A DNA stretch of 64,000 bases from Dasypus novemcinctus (lineage: Eukaryota > Chordata > Mammalia > Cingulata > Dasypodidae), in NCBI RefSeq assembly GCF_030445035.2, contig NC_080694.1, positions 69,579,147-69,643,146 of the forward strand, written 5' to 3'. A model generated the notes under the pieces. That model ran no database searches, was not told the DNA's origin, and saw nothing but the letters and a program-made list of their open reading frames with translations. Made by a program: the position numbers and the translations under genes. Below are positions 1 through 11,656 of this stretch, one piece after another (within the stretch, counting starts at the first letter, position 1; each line of letters begins with the position of its first letter).

Positions 1-534
1 GAAGAAGTGGTCCACTTCCCTATGACCACAGCGTGGCAAGCTAATGGTCAAAGAAGATTGCAACACCGAGTTGCTGAAACCAGAGAGCCACAAGAGAGCA
101 GCCGTCTTTAGGCAGAACCCAGGACTCATGATGACTACATAGTGAAGGGGTCTGCAGATTGCCACAAACCTGTCAAAGGACATAACGGTCAGGAGGAGGC
201 ACTCGGTGGACCCCAGGGCCAGGAAGATGATGAGTTGGGCCACACAGCCACCATAGCTGATGGTCTTTTTATTCTGACAAATATTTGCCAGCATGTGAGG
301 GACAGTGCTTGTGGTATAACATAGATCCAAGATGGAAAGATTAGTGAGAAAGAAGTACATGGGTTTATGAAGTTTGGGGTCCTGAATGCATGCCATCATG
401 ATGGACACATTTCCGAAGATGGTGAATGTGTAGGATGTCAACAGAACCACAAGAAGGGGCATCTGCAGCCAGGGCCTGTCTGAGAAGCCGAGAAGTATGA
501 ACTCTTTTGAGGAGCTCTCATTTGCCCAATTCAT
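1..534 (-). CDS. Olfactory receptor, family 2 (OR2B-like), 5' part, runs off the left edge
   Basis: Reading from the ATG at 534 down to base 1 gives 178 codons with no stop; an in-frame TGA three codons upstream fixes the start. The protein is the N-terminal half of an odorant G-protein-coupled receptor of the olfactory neuron membrane. Visible landmarks are an N-glycosylation site (NES) near residue 5, GN in helix 1, PMYFFLTNLS at the start of helix 2, the conserved cysteine before helix 3, MSFDRFVAIC at the end of helix 3 (intact DRF, a DRY variant) and PRCGHREVDHFF in extracellular loop 2. A start of MNWANES and ILLGFSDRPWL resemble the OR2B subfamily, as I remember it. OR coding regions are normally one exon of about 310-320 codons, so 130-140 codons lie outside the window. 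The visible half has no lesion, so the gene may be functional. Family 2 membership is firm; the subfamily is an inference. Confidence 0.9.
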   Translation of the reverse strand, partial: MNWANESSSKEFILLGFSDRPWLQMPLLVVLLTSYTFTIFGNVSIMMACIQDPKLHKPMYFFLTNLSILDLCYTTSTVPHMLANICQNKKTISYGGCVAQLIIFLALGSTECLLLTVMSFDRFVAICRPLHYVVIMSPGFCLKTAALLWLSGFSNSVLQSSLTISLPRCGHREVDHFF

Positions 535-856
535 GATGATTCACTTAGTTTTAATTACCTAAATTACATAAAAGAGAACAGTCAATAGATACTCATTGAA
601 GACTCCCATTTGAACTGAACTGAATGTAGATTAATTACACTGCATAGATCAGTAACAAGTATAATTACAGTCAGTTAAATGGAATTCTTGGGAATGCAGT
701 ATCCTAAGGAAGCCATTACACTGATTTCATAATGGTAAAAAAGTTCCTCTGTTTTCAGTAGTTTTATTTGAGTGACTTTATGTAGTAAATCATTACATTA
801 AAAGTCATAAGGTATAAAAATTATGAGCATACACTATGGAAAACTGTCAATGTTCA
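535..856. other. Upstream flank of the OR gene, nothing recognised
   Basis: AT-rich DNA upstream of the minus-strand OR start. OR promoters and 5' non-coding exons usually lie several kb upstream and are weakly conserved; I cannot point to one here. Confidence 0.5.
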
Positions 857-914
857 ATACATTTCAATCCCTCTCCTTTTTCTTACCTGCTAACCTGCCT
901 TCATAAACATTTTA
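857..914. repeat. Left arm of a 58-bp inverted repeat
   Basis: This segment is the reverse complement of 3839-3896 with one difference in 58 bases. It centres on a pyrimidine-rich stretch (CCCTCTCCTTTTTCTTACC). Weak similarity continues a few bases further left (ACTGTC-AATG), with a small gap. The arms are 2.9 kb apart. I cannot assign the unit to a known repeat family. Confidence 0.75.
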
Positions 915-3019
915 ATAATGAATCCTGCTTTGAATATCCAATTATGTTTAACTCAGGTTCACAATGTCGAGCAAATTCATATAGAAACTTATGAGTTTCA
1001 CCTAAATCTGCAATGGATCTGTAAACGTGTGCTTGTTTAGTAACATCTTCATGTGACTTTTTTTTTTGGTTGCCTCTTTATACTAAATGATATTTATGCT
1101 GCCCATCTCCACAGAAAAATATATTAGATATTCTGTTTGATTCAAGACCATACAATTTTGGGTTGACTTGTGATGTGCAGCGATAATCATCGGTGACATT
1201 TCCCCTTCTCCAAATATCTGAGTGAACATAGTAAAGCCTCCAGCCTAACCAGTGCATGACCAACATGGGGCAGACACCATTCAGTGCCTGAAACAATGCT
1301 TTCTATTCTTAATAAAACCAAGTTAAAGAGGTATGATCTGCATTTCATTGCTACTGTGACTTAGAGAGCTTAAATAACATGCTTACAACCCACTTAGCAA
1401 TGCTGGGCTAAAACTCAGAACTTAAAAACCACTCTTTTTACATCCAATTTCCCCAAGTTTTAAGACAGCACAAGAAGGACTACATGCAACAGTGGCTCTA
1501 AAGTAAAACAGGAACAGCACCCAAAATCAAATAACCAGTCTGATTATCTGCATTCTGTGGAAGTTGTCAGATACTGGTTTTCATGACCTACGTGCACCTG
1601 AATTTCTTCAGTCTATTTTGCATGTTTATGTGCAAGGTTTATGAGGTGACTACAGTTGTTGAATTAAGCAGAATTTCAAAGTGTAATGAAAGAGGGCACT
1701 GCTAGGCAGACTTAAGAAAAAGATGAAATAAGAAGAAGGATTGACACATCTTACCCCAGGGTGAGTTACCTTCTTCAGAGTGAGAAAAACTGAAAAGGGA
1801 AGTAGAGCTAGATATTGGAAAACTTACGTGAGAATGCATAGAGATGGCTGTAAGATTTGTAACTCTTTCCATCATATGTAATTTTATTTTGACCTTTCAC
1901 CTACAGCTATACATTATTTCTTGGTAAATAATAGTAATAGAATTCAGCTGGAAAATGCAAGCAGATAGAAGACTTCAATTTTCAGAGCATGTTATGTACC
2001 CATAACCGATAGGAACAGGGGAAAGTTGAGTTGAAGCCTCACATTCCTCCAGAATGGGGGACAGGAGAGCTGCTAACACTGGAAATGGATTGAAATCACA
2101 GAGAGGAGCAGAGGACTGAACCTGAGCCCTGGCGGGGGCGGGGCGGGGGAGCTGAAATCCCTTAGGGAATCTACTCAGGACAGAAGACGAGGTCTTAAGC
2201 AAATTGGGAGGAAAGAGGTAATGGTGCTCACGTTGAGCTAGGAGGTTTTACTTAGTTATATTTCATTTAGATGCTTGCCGTGTCATTATGCTTTTGTAAT
2301 CAGTACTTTATTTCTCCTCAAACCATCAGTAAACATATTCTTTGCTTACTGTCTTTCTTAATCCTCCAAAATGACGTATTTGCATGTGATAATTCTCCCT
2401 TGTAGAGAACAGGTGAATCCACCGAGTGGTCATGTTTAGGTCTTAGATTACTGGGAGGCAAAATGAAGAAGACACACAAAATCTCAGAAAGGAAGTAGGG
2501 AGCAGGAACATTAAAATTTGTCAATAGTTACAAAATCATCAGATGTATATCTGGATTAAAGGAGAAATTTTGGTGGTTCTAAAACAAACTTATAGGATAA
2601 GAAAGATTGAATATATGATTTAGTAGAATTAAGAGAAAGTATGTTTAAACTTGATGACATCCTATTTCAAACAGTTACTTATTAAGGAAGTTCTAATGTA
2701 ATAGAAATCAAACTGCTTCAAATAGTCTAGGTGGAACATGAGACTATACAATATGTAACTGTTAAACCATAATCAAATAAAGCCCCAAACAATCAGGATG
2801 TATCATATCCTAATCCCCTGTTCAGTATTCTGTCTAGGATGGATCCATCCATAAAGGAGTAGATGTAGGAACACATTTAGACAAATAGAGCTGTGAAGTT
2901 CAACCTTTCTCCAAAACATACTTATTTATACTACCAATTTATCTTGGGTCTGTCACCCATTAACCGTCCTATAGTTCATAAAATATAATGAATTAATAAT
3001 AAACCAAAAAACATGAGTA
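915..3019. other. Unassigned AT-rich stretch with one G-rich spot
   Basis: No coding region or repeat that I can name. The short frames present have no recognisable domains. A G-rich tract at about 2131-2150 has three runs of four to five G separated by single C, which reads as GC-box-like or G-quadruplex-prone sequence. Confidence 0.5.
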
Positions 3020-3740
3020 GACATTTGCCTTACCAGGTGTCAAAACTTATTAAAAGTCTACTGTCATTAAAAAAATAATAATCAGATTAATGGAATGAAG
3101 GAGAGAATCCAAAAGTGATCCAGTCAAATAGAGGAATTTAATATATATTATAGATGTGATCTTTAAGTAACTGGTAAAGTGACAGTTTGATAATATTTTT
3201 GAAGGAAAAATAATATGAAGTTTATAACACCCTATACAGAAACATAAACTTCATAAATTGAAATACTTTAAAATATAAAATAAGAAATAAAACAAGAAAT
3301 ATATGCAAAGAAAATAAAGAATTTCTATTCTCGAGCTGTGGACGATGATATCATAGCACCAAAGGCAGAAACATTAAATAATTGATTACTTTTCTGATCA
3401 TATAAATTTAAAAAGAAAATATAAAAAATGACCATATGCAAAGATAAAAGATAAATGACAAGATGAAGAAATATGCAGTTCTAATAGCAAAATTTGGTTA
3501 ATAAAATATAAGTAATTATTGTATAATTATTATGAAAAAAAGACAAAAAGTCCAAGAGAAAAAAAATAAGCAATGTATATAAATAAATGATTTGGAGAAG
3601 AAACAAAATAACAGCAAACAGTAAAAAAAATGCAACTCTCCCATCACTAAAGAAACACAATTCCAAACAAGTAAATGGTCCATTCTCTATCCATTTGTGC
3701 ATGTTTTATAAAAAAATCACCTCGAAAATTTGCCAGTTTG
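3020..3740 (+). mobile_element. Old L1 ORF2 C-terminal fragment, decayed
   Basis: The text around 3035-3080 (ACCAGGTGTCAAAACTTATT and following) reads like the conserved L1 ORF2 segment encoding 'FKTYYKA'. Further on, the motif of paired 'AACTC..CATCA..AAAGAAA' at about 3630-3660 resembles the last part of ORF2. Many stops and indels are present. I infer an ancient, heavily diverged L1 in plus orientation; the borders are approximate. Confidence 0.5.
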
Positions 3741-3838
3741 GGAAAACTTCCTCTGGAGCCACAGTCTGCCCAATGACTTCTGAACAAAAAGGTGGACATT
3801 CTTCTGTCATTTTTTTTTCATCTCTGAATTGAGACTAA

Positions 3839-3896
3839 TAAAATGTTTATGAAGGTAGGTTAGCAGGTAAGAAAAAGGAGAGGGATTGAAATGTAT
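3839..3896. repeat. Right arm of the 58-bp inverted repeat
   Basis: Reverse complement of 857-914 with a single mismatch. It sits just right of the old L1 fragment and just left of a MIR-like piece. Confidence 0.75.
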
Positions 3897-3954
3897 CTAA
3901 GGCTAGCATTGGACAGTTACTGCCAAGCGCACATGAGTCACTGCACTCACCTCT

Positions 3955-4012
3955 GAACTCAGGACAGTGCCTGAACCATAAAAAGTGTTTAATGAATGTG
4001 ACCAGGTTATCA
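3955..4012 (+). repeat. MIR SINE 3' piece
   Basis: GGACAGTGCCTGAACCATAA followed by AAAGTGTTTAATGAATGTGA matches the 3' section of the tRNA-derived MIR consensus ('agtgcctggcacatagtaag', then 'cgctcaataaatg'). Short and diverged, as expected for an element about 100 million years old or more. Confidence 0.5.
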
Positions 4013-4561
4013 TTAAACAATAATACTCCAGCAAGCCCAGCTTGCATGCAGGTGAGGAAACAAACCAGCTCACTTTTGGTGGGCACAGAACTTATTACAA
4101 GCCCTGGAAAGAAAAACATGAAAGAATAAAATGCATATCCACTTCTTTGTTGCTAGCATAATTTGGGAATATAGTTTTCTGGTAAATAGAAGTCAGGTCA
4201 ATGGTCATTGGCAGTGTGCTATTTAAGGGGTGTGGGACATTAGAGGATTGCATTCAGCTATCTTTCCTTCTGTATTTCCATATCCACCACTCTTCCTCAC
4301 AGCTGGTATGGCACTGATACCAGCTCATCCACCAAACCCTCTCTTACATGAGCAGAAATGTGAACTTACCCATAACAACGAGCATGTTCATTCCACTGTT
4401 ATCCCAGTCCTCCCTCTTTATATATCCTACACAAACTAAAAGAAACCTTAAATCCCACTAATTCTTCTTCCTCTTAAAAAAAATTCCATGGACAGATTTT
4501 AAGTGTGGAGGTTGAATGGACAAATGGTTATTCAAAGGGTGAGAGGATAAAAAAGTATTTG

Positions 4562-4646
4562 GATTGGGAACAGATGTAGCTCAGTATGTTGAGGCCCTGC
4601 TTCCCATGTATGAGGTCCTGGGCTCAATCCCCAGTAACTCTTAAAA
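4562..4646 (+). mobile_element. Short tRNA-headed SINE, DAS-type
   Basis: A tRNA-like head with an A-box (TGTAGCTCAGTATGTTGAGG) and a B-box-like GGTCCTGGGCTCAATCC, ending in a short A-rich tail. It is flanked by a target-site duplication AAAAGTATTTG (4551-4561) and AAAAGTATCTG (4647-4657), one mismatch. It is a retroposon and not a working tRNA gene: the acceptor stem does not pair. Confidence 0.75.
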
Positions 4647-4659
4647 AAAAGTATCTGTG

Positions 4660-5620
4660 GAATCACTTAAAATCCTTGAGATTTATGACAAGGTTTCCAG
4701 GAACCTTGATTATTTCACGTGATATAAACAGGGCAGGTATGTGGTTCAGATGTTCCTGAATGACGTTGACCCATCAGGTGACACAATCCTCCACAGTGGA
4801 CACCACTAACCTCCTTTCTAAGAGTCACAGCGATATCCATGCCTTTCTGGGGCCAAAGACAGGCTGAGCAATGCAATGACTTTTTGAGCTTTCAACCCTT
4901 GTGACATTCTCAGTTAACTCTCTTTTGTTCCACAAACTAAGAATGGAATTAGCATAAAACCAGGACTGGATCAAAAACATTTAATATGAGAACTGCCTTC
5001 ATGTGGAGGTGAAAGTGCTTCCTAGATATTGTCTTCAGTCACAGGCACGTTTTGACAGGTGTGGGCTTTCCTCACTAGTTTCTTCATGGATTTATGCAAG
5101 GAGAAGTGCTTTTATAAACTCCAGGAAAATGGTAGTCACAGAGAGAAGGTTGTACCTTAAATAAAACCAACCAGTTGCCATTCACCAGGCTGTGCATTCT
5201 TCTTTAGCCCTGGGGACTCCAGAGTTCCTCCAGATTAACTGGTGTTTGTGAGGAATATGAGAAATTACACATTTTGTCAAAATCTATGACATTGTGCTTT
5301 GCAAAGTGTAAACCGTGATGTAAACTATCGACCATGCTAGCAGCAATGCTTCAATATGTGTGTCAGAGATCATGGAGGTGAACTCTTTTCCCAAAACACA
5401 CATGGGTGGCCAGAGTGTAGATTAGAGTCATGAAACCTGAACCATGAAAAGTAATTGGGAATTATTTAAACTGGAGCGCATAGGGTAAACAACCTTATTG
5501 TCCCAAATTCCTTTTATTTTATTATATATTTTTTTATAAACTTATACTTTAATAAAGGACATAGATAAAGCTGGCGAGCATTTGCCAACATTTCTGCAGC
5601 AAGACTTATGGCATTTATTG
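4660..5620. other. Unassigned stretch
   Basis: No coding region or nameable repeat. Composition is near the mammalian average, becoming AT-rich towards the right end. Confidence 0.4.
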
Positions 5621-5624
5621 TTGT

Positions 5625-5735
5625 TTTTTTTTTTTAATTTTTAAATTTTATTAAATTGTCTTTTTTTTTTTTAAGATACATAGATCACAAAAAATGTTAC
5701 ATTAAAAAATATAAGACTCCCACATAAAATGGTCT
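5625..5735 (-). mobile_element. L1 3' terminus, severely 5'-truncated
   Basis: A T-rich run (the complement of a poly-A tail) is followed by AAGATACATAGATCACAAAA and ATGTTACATTAAAAAATATA. The same signature marks the 3' ends of the other young antisense L1 copies, at 14.6, 20.5 and 26.6 kb. Only about 70 bp of L1 body remain. Confidence 0.75.
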
Positions 5736-5739
5736 TGGG

Positions 5740-7249
5740 GCAAATAGTGAGCCCTTTGATGGTGCATATATGAAAATAGTATTTCTGTTGTTCACTGGTT
5801 TGTGAATGAATGTACTTGAACTAAACTGCCAGAAACCTGCAGTTTGAAAATTACATCACGCAAAGTCAGTTGATGTATGAATGAACACACTGAGGTTTCA
5901 AGTTAGTAGTAATTCACTGGGGCAGAACTAGAAGAATTGATGAGGAAATCAAACAGGAATGGTTTTTGAAAAGTAGATTTTTGCAATTTATAACTTAATA
6001 TGTGATCACCTAAGATTTTTAATGAAGTAAAGAACATGGAAATTGTGTTTACCATCAGTCTAGATATAAACTCAAAGAAAATACCTGGTTAGTATTAACA
6101 TATATTTTATTTAACAAATTTTCTTTGTATAGTGCATTTTTATAAACTTTAAAATCCTATAAGTAGAATGCTATTATTTCTGTCATAGCATTTTCTTAAT
6201 ACACGTTTTTCTAGTTGTATAACATTGTTTAATAAAAGAATATTTACATAAAAATATTTTAATGTAAATCATATACATAAATTACATATATATAATTCCC
6301 CAGTCATTCTCCTAATATTAAATATTTACACTCTTTAAATTTGTCCCTTTATACTAGAGATCATTTAGAATACAGCTCTTTCCATGTATAACCTTCTTTT
6401 GTTTTATTGTTTACCAGAAATGGGGTCAGAAACGAAAAAGTATTAACATATGCGATGTAAATGGCCCAACTATTTTTCAAAGGAATGCAAACTGTTTGGA
6501 CTTGGATTATATCAGAAAAGTGATTTTAAAGGGCAATTGTAAAATAGAAATATGAATTCCACAAGGTATCTTTGAAGAAATAGATACAATTCTCCTGTTT
6601 GATTTCCATTATATCTTTCCAAAAGAAACAAGAATCTGAAAAAGTAGAGAATCAAGGCATTTAGGGAAAGAAAAATAAAATTATAATAGTTTTGACAGAT
6701 ACTGCAACAATGTGCTCCATAAGTTATACTTCCTAGGGAATATTTTTGATACTGGATATTAATCATGGTCATTAAGTTGCCTTCATTTCCTTATGTTAGC
6801 AAGTTCCTTTAAATCTCCCTTTGCTTCACCTCGTGTGTCCTTTACAAAAATCCAGCAGACTGTGGATGATGACTGCAAATCCTCACAAATTCAAATAAGA
6901 GGTAGTACAATTTGAATCTGACCAGCTCTTCGATAGAGCTTGTTAGCATGTTCCTTGGTGCATGGCAGCAGCCACTGATCTGGTGAATGTGTTTTCTCCC
7001 TTCCTTATCAGGTATCCCTATAGAAAAGACTCCTGGCAGGAAAGAGGATCAGAAAGGATCTGCATTGTCCTGGAAGAGACGCAGTCTACATTGTTAATTC
7101 TCCCACCTGCTTTCGTATTAGAGCCTGAACAGCCCTGGACTAGCTACACATTGTGCTGGCCCCTCTGTCAAAGACAAGGAGTTAGGCAGAAATTATGAGT
7201 AAGACACAGCTAAGATTCTAAGACCTTGGTAGGACATTCAACAAAGATC
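5740..7249. other. Unassigned AT-rich stretch
   Basis: No coding region or nameable repeat. The frames seen are short and have no similarity I recognise. Confidence 0.4.
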
Positions 7250-8284
7250 CAGGCACTGGTGCATCAGAGAAAGTTCTAGATGGGTTTCAGGCATCCTGGG
7301 ACATCTATGCAGATAAAGGCATCTCGGCTGCATCTTGGCTCTTCTAGCAATAGACGTGCTAAGGAGGGCACGCTAGTCACTGCAGTGCAGATTCCCCCAA
7401 TGCCGCAGGTGAGGGTGAGAGAATCCCAGCAGGAGACCAGCGCTGCCCTGAAGCCTCAGTAATGATAAGGAAATGGCACCTGCAGGAGGAGGCTGAACCT
7501 GACAATGGGCCTTTCCCATCCCAGTCCAGGTGGAGCTGCCTCCCCTGCACAGGCCCTTTCCACAGATCTTGAGACCTGGTGATGGCACCACCATTGCCCC
7601 CTCTTCTAGCCAAGTGGGGAGCCCCTGGGGACCACCTGGGCATGGAGGTGCAGTCAGTGTATCTCCCTTTGACAACAGCGTCTTGGTGCACAATATGGCT
7701 TGCTGGAGTCCATGGCAGGTCACCCGGCCTCAAGCGCTCCACGTGCTCAAGATGGCTGTGTGGGGTCCACACCACAGGCAGAACTAAGAGCAGCCCCATT
7801 AGCCCTCCAACATGCTCTGAGCTGCAGTTGCCCAATTTCTGTCACGTCACTAATTCTTTGGTGGTGGGCAAAGGGTTGGCAGAGGGGTCAGGCCAATGGA
7901 TCCACATTATGCATTCAGAGACCAGAGAATTAACCACAGGGTGGGTATGCACATGCCTTGGACATAATAAAGTTGAGTTAGGCTATTTCTCCATCATCTC
8001 CTGTCTTCTGTCAGCCCCCACTCCACCTGGGGCTTAAGGGCATCTTGTGTGCCCTGCTCTTAGTGCCCCTAACATTCAAGAGTTAGTTCAATATTTGCCT
8101 TTTCCTTTTATTCCGTTACTCTGGTAAATGGCCACAGATTCCCTTGAGGAAATACTAGGTAGAATATTGTATATACTTGCATGGTGGCATTCCAAAGTGT
8201 TTCCTTAAAGATCTAACCCTCCCTTTAATTGACAAGCTCTATGGTCTTAGAATTAGCCTAGGTGAGGATCATGATTTTCTATTG
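7250..8284. other. GC-richer island, unassigned
   Basis: This stretch is clearly richer in G+C than its surroundings. It has open frames of about 150 codons on both strands (7377-7835 minus and 7579-8037 plus), overlapping each other. Neither has a recognisable domain, signal peptide or splice pattern. A degraded LTR-retrotransposon interior is possible, but I cannot show it. Confidence 0.35.
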
Positions 8285-9000
8285 CAGCTCCCATTTCCAT
8301 TTCATCAACACTTAATGTGGGACATTCATTGCATTTGGTGAATACATTTGGAGCACTGCTGCACCACATGGATAGTAGTTTAAATTGTAGTTTACACTTT
8401 CCCCTAGTCCATCTAGTGGTTCATGGCAGGACATACAATGTCCAGCATCTGTCCCTGCAGTACCACCCAGGACAACTCCAAGTTCTGAAAATGCCCCACA
8501 TCATATCTCTTTTTCCCTCTGTCTACCCTCAGCAGCTATCGTGGCCACTTTCTCCACACCAATGCTACAATTTCTTCCATTACTAATCACAGTAGTTCCA
8601 TAGTAGAATATCAGTAAGTCTATTCTAATCCATACTCTATTCCTCCATCTTGTGGACCCTAGGATGGTTATGTCCACTCCACCTATATATCAAGAGGGGG
8701 CTTAGATTCCACATGGATGATGGATATAATTATCCTGCTTGCAGTTGTAGGCATTCTTGGTTCCCTGGTGTGGTGGATGACCTTCACCTCCCTGTTAGCT
8801 GGCCAGGATAAGTCCAATGAACTAGTGGTTAGGAGTTGCAAGTCTGCTGAGGCTTAGGACCTGGTTGTCACATGGATGGTCCAGAGATTTAGGTCTCCTG
8901 AGTATACACCACCCCCAGAACCAGCCACAGGTCTGGTAAAAGTAATAGAAGAGGCAAGTGTGGAAAGGTCAAATCTGAGTCCAACTCCATCACACTCAGG

Positions 9001-9537
9001 TGTAGGCATGCAGCAACAGCTCTTCCTAAAATGGCTGATAACACCAAATGGCATCGGCTCGTGCTGCCTTTCCCACGTGCGCCAAACTGAAGTCTTCCTT
9101 TTCCCCTGGTAACAAGAATCCAACAGCCTATCAACATCGCTACCATGCCGCAGCCAGTAAAGATTCACCATGCCTCACCAACCCCCTCTCCCTGCCCATA
9201 TAAGCTGTAGCACTTCCTCAATAAACCAGACCTGCGCCACGAGCCTGCGTCTCCAGAGCAGTCGCTGTGTGTGAAAGTCTCTGCGCGTCTTTAACTGCTC
9301 GGCTCCTCTTCTGGGACCTCCTTGGCCACGGCCTTGGCACAGAGGTGCACCCTCTCGGCTCCGGCTCCTACCAACCCTCTCTATGCGCCCTCTGTCTCTC
9401 CCGCTCCAGCGGGGTCAAGTGGGCGGCATAGGTGGCTGAGCAGGAAGTAGGCAGCAAAGGTACGTTGAGAGAGCAAACCCACTAGCCCCGCCCGGTGAGG
9501 CCCTGAGGAAAGGAGCAAGCCCAGGAAAACAGCAACA
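9001..9537 (+). mobile_element. Solo LTR of an endogenous retrovirus, 6-bp target duplication
   Basis: The 537-bp unit begins TGTAGG and ends CAACA, and is flanked by direct CTCAGG repeats at 8995-9000 and 9538-9543. Inside are a TATA-like CATATAAG at about 9197 and a poly-A signal AATAAA at 9220-9225, which give a plus orientation. A 6-bp duplication suggests a class II (beta-like) retrovirus. No gag, pol or env sequence is attached. It interrupts the L1 'A' 3' UTR between the matching flanks ...CACACTCAGG and CTCAGGAAGACAAA. It shares its TATA-to-R segment with the LTR at 11083-11564. Confidence 0.8.
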
Positions 9538-10763
9538 CTCAGGAAGACAAACTCCAAAGTAGGGTCAACTGACATGGCACTGAACTCCAGAGTCATCTGC
9601 CATGACCTTAGAACCTGTGTGTCTCTGTAACCCTCAGAAGCACAGTGCCTGGGGTTGTATGTACTTTGTCTGTTTCTGGGATTCTGCTGAGGTGAGCGTA
9701 TGCACAACCCCTCTGATGACCTCCCAACTGTTTTTTGTAGACTCAGAACCATACAAACTCATTTTTCCTTTTCATTTCCCCCTTATATCCAAGGTCAAAA
9801 AGCAGTTTTTAACACCTAATATTACATGTAGGCTGAGATATTCTGCTGGTCTGAATTGACCCTTTTATTCAAGGTCTTTTTCTAGTTACATCATTAGCTG
9901 GTGCTTCGTAGTAATCTCTCAGCACTAGGGAGGTTCATCCCCGGGAGTCATGTCCCACGCTGGGGGGAAGGTAATGCATTTACAAGCTGAGTTTGGCTTA
10001 GAGAGTGGACACATTTGAGCAACATGGAGGCTCTCAGGAGGTAACTGTTAGGTACCCTGCAACTCTAGGCCTGGTTCATATTTTAGGCGCACAGGCTCAT
10101 AAGCATAGACATCAGTATCAAGGGCTCATTATTGGACCATCCTTCTTTATTGGTCTTAGCCATTGCACTTTGGGGGATAATTGCTGTTCCATTGGTGAAT
10201 GTGATAGAGCCCCCCTGGCAAGGAACTCAGCATTCCTTCAGTTGTTGTTTTTAACTGTAACTACTGTGAAAATATCCAAACATTTTTATGTAACCTGTAT
10301 ACATGCCCTGGAGAACTCCCTCCCAACCATGTGCCCCCCATCAATAACACCCCACACCAGTGTTCCTTCTGTGCCATAGTTGAACCTCTCTGTGGTCCAA
10401 AACTTCTTTAAAAATGAAGCCTAATGTATTGCCAAGTTCCACTAATGGTAAAATGGAATATAGTCATGGGTTTAAAGGTTAGATATAGAATACATACTAA
10501 TTTAGAAAAATTAAATAAAGTAAAAATAAACTGGGGTATCAAAAATATTTTTGAGTGTACACTTTTATACATTTTTATGAAACTTAACATGGCCTGTATC
10601 CATCATTGCAAGATCATGTAGAACACTTCCATCACCCTCAAAATGCCACTTTTTCCATCTATTCTATTCCTCCCTTCTACTCCATCTGGGACCCTCAGCA
10701 ATAACCAGGCTTCACTCTTTGTAGGACTAGATTCATAATTATTTGCAAAAACACTGAGGACTT

Positions 10764-11656
10764 TTCAAAAAAAAATTATTTTACTTCTTTCTCTCCCTTT
10801 CCTCCCTACCCTGGTTGTCTGTTTTCTGTGTCTATTTGCTGTGTCATCTTTGTCCACTTCTGTTGTCAGTGGCATGGTAATCTGTTTCTTTTTGTTGCAT
10901 CACCTTGTTGTGTCAGCTCTCTGTGTGTGCGGCACCATTCCTGGGCAGGCTGCACCTTCTTCTGTGCTGGGCGGCTCTCCTTACAGGGTGTACTCCTTGC
11001 ATGTGGGGCTCCCCTACATGGGGGACACCCTTGCGTGGCACGGCACTCCTTGCGCGCATCAGCACTGTGCATGGGCCAACTCTGTGGCCTCCGCTGCGGG
11101 TCTCTGCCGGGGGTCGGGCCGAGCTCACGGCTGGACCGGGGCGGCAGCGGGCGGCCCAAGGCTTGGTGGGGACGCGCGGTTAGGTGGAAGAAACCACGGA
11201 GACGAGGTCTATGCGCAGGTCTGATTTATTGAGGAAGTGCACTTAGTTATATAGGGTTGGGTGGAGGGAGGGGTTGGAGCTAGGGCGGACTGACTATGGG
11301 GTGATAGTGGATAGGTGGGAGTGGGCGGATGGCTATGAGGTAAGCAGTGGCTAAGGAAGGGGGCAGATTATACGTTGGCAATGTGGGCGGGACTGGAGGG
11401 AAGAATAGCAATGGCTGGAGGGGGGAGATAACAACGGCTGGGAGGAGGGGTGGAGGGAGGCAGCAGCATAAACTGCTGCCGAGAAGGGCCATAATACAGA
11501 GAGGTTATAAAGAACAGGCGGGCAAAGTACAAGGAAGCGAAAAGCAGGGTGGGAGCAGGGGACAAACTCCACATGGGTCAAGGAGGCCCAGGGTTTGAAC
11601 CGCGGACCTCCCATGTGGTAGACGGACGCCCTAACCACTGGGCCCAGTTCGTCGCC
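10764..11656 (-). mobile_element. DAS SINE, split by a solo LTR
   Basis: Armadillo-type tRNA-headed SINE in minus orientation. The tail is at the left (AAAAAAAAATTATTTT) and the tRNA-like head at the right, with B-box complement GGGTTTGAACC at about 11590 and A-box region CCCTAACCACTGGGCC. Target duplications are AACACTGAGGACTT (10750-10763) and AACACTGAGGTCTT (11657-11670). The SINE body is interrupted at 11083-11564 by an LTR. It is closely similar to the copies at 36.8 and 45.3 kb. Frames of up to 134 codons inside it are fortuitous. Confidence 0.9.
11083..11564 (-). mobile_element. Solo LTR inside the DAS SINE
   Basis: The 482-bp unit starts TGTGG and ends GGACA, flanked by AACTC at 11078-11082 and 11565-11569. 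The poly-A signal (AATAAA) and a TATA-like CTATATAA appear on the minus strand. The segment ACTTCCTCAATAAA, then CAGACCTGCGC, is shared with the LTR at 9001-9537, so the two belong to related families. It is GC-rich, with several CpG sites around 11090-11180. Without it the SINE reads continuously from GGGCCAACTC into CACATGGGTC. Confidence 0.8.

Noticed and set aside
4562..4646. A tRNA gene
   Set aside because: A- and B-boxes are present, but there is no paired acceptor stem, and an A-tail plus target duplication show a SINE. The same applies at 38658-38855, 37180 and 45600.
7377..8037. Overlapping 152-codon frames on both strands as possible genes
   Set aside because: They overlap antisense in GC-rich DNA where stops are rare. 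Neither has a domain, a signal peptide or splice context.
11083..11200. A CpG-island promoter of a host gene
   Set aside because: The CpG-rich bases belong to the LTR, which has its own TG...CA ends and duplication; no exon follows.
10828..11232. 134- and 127-codon frames as genes
   Set aside because: They lie inside the DAS SINE and LTR. Similar frames recur in the SINE copies at 36.9 and 45.4 kb, so they are repeat sequence.
9001..11564. A provirus bounded by two LTRs
   Set aside because: The two LTRs are in opposite orientations, have different target duplications, and enclose L1 and SINE sequence without viral genes.
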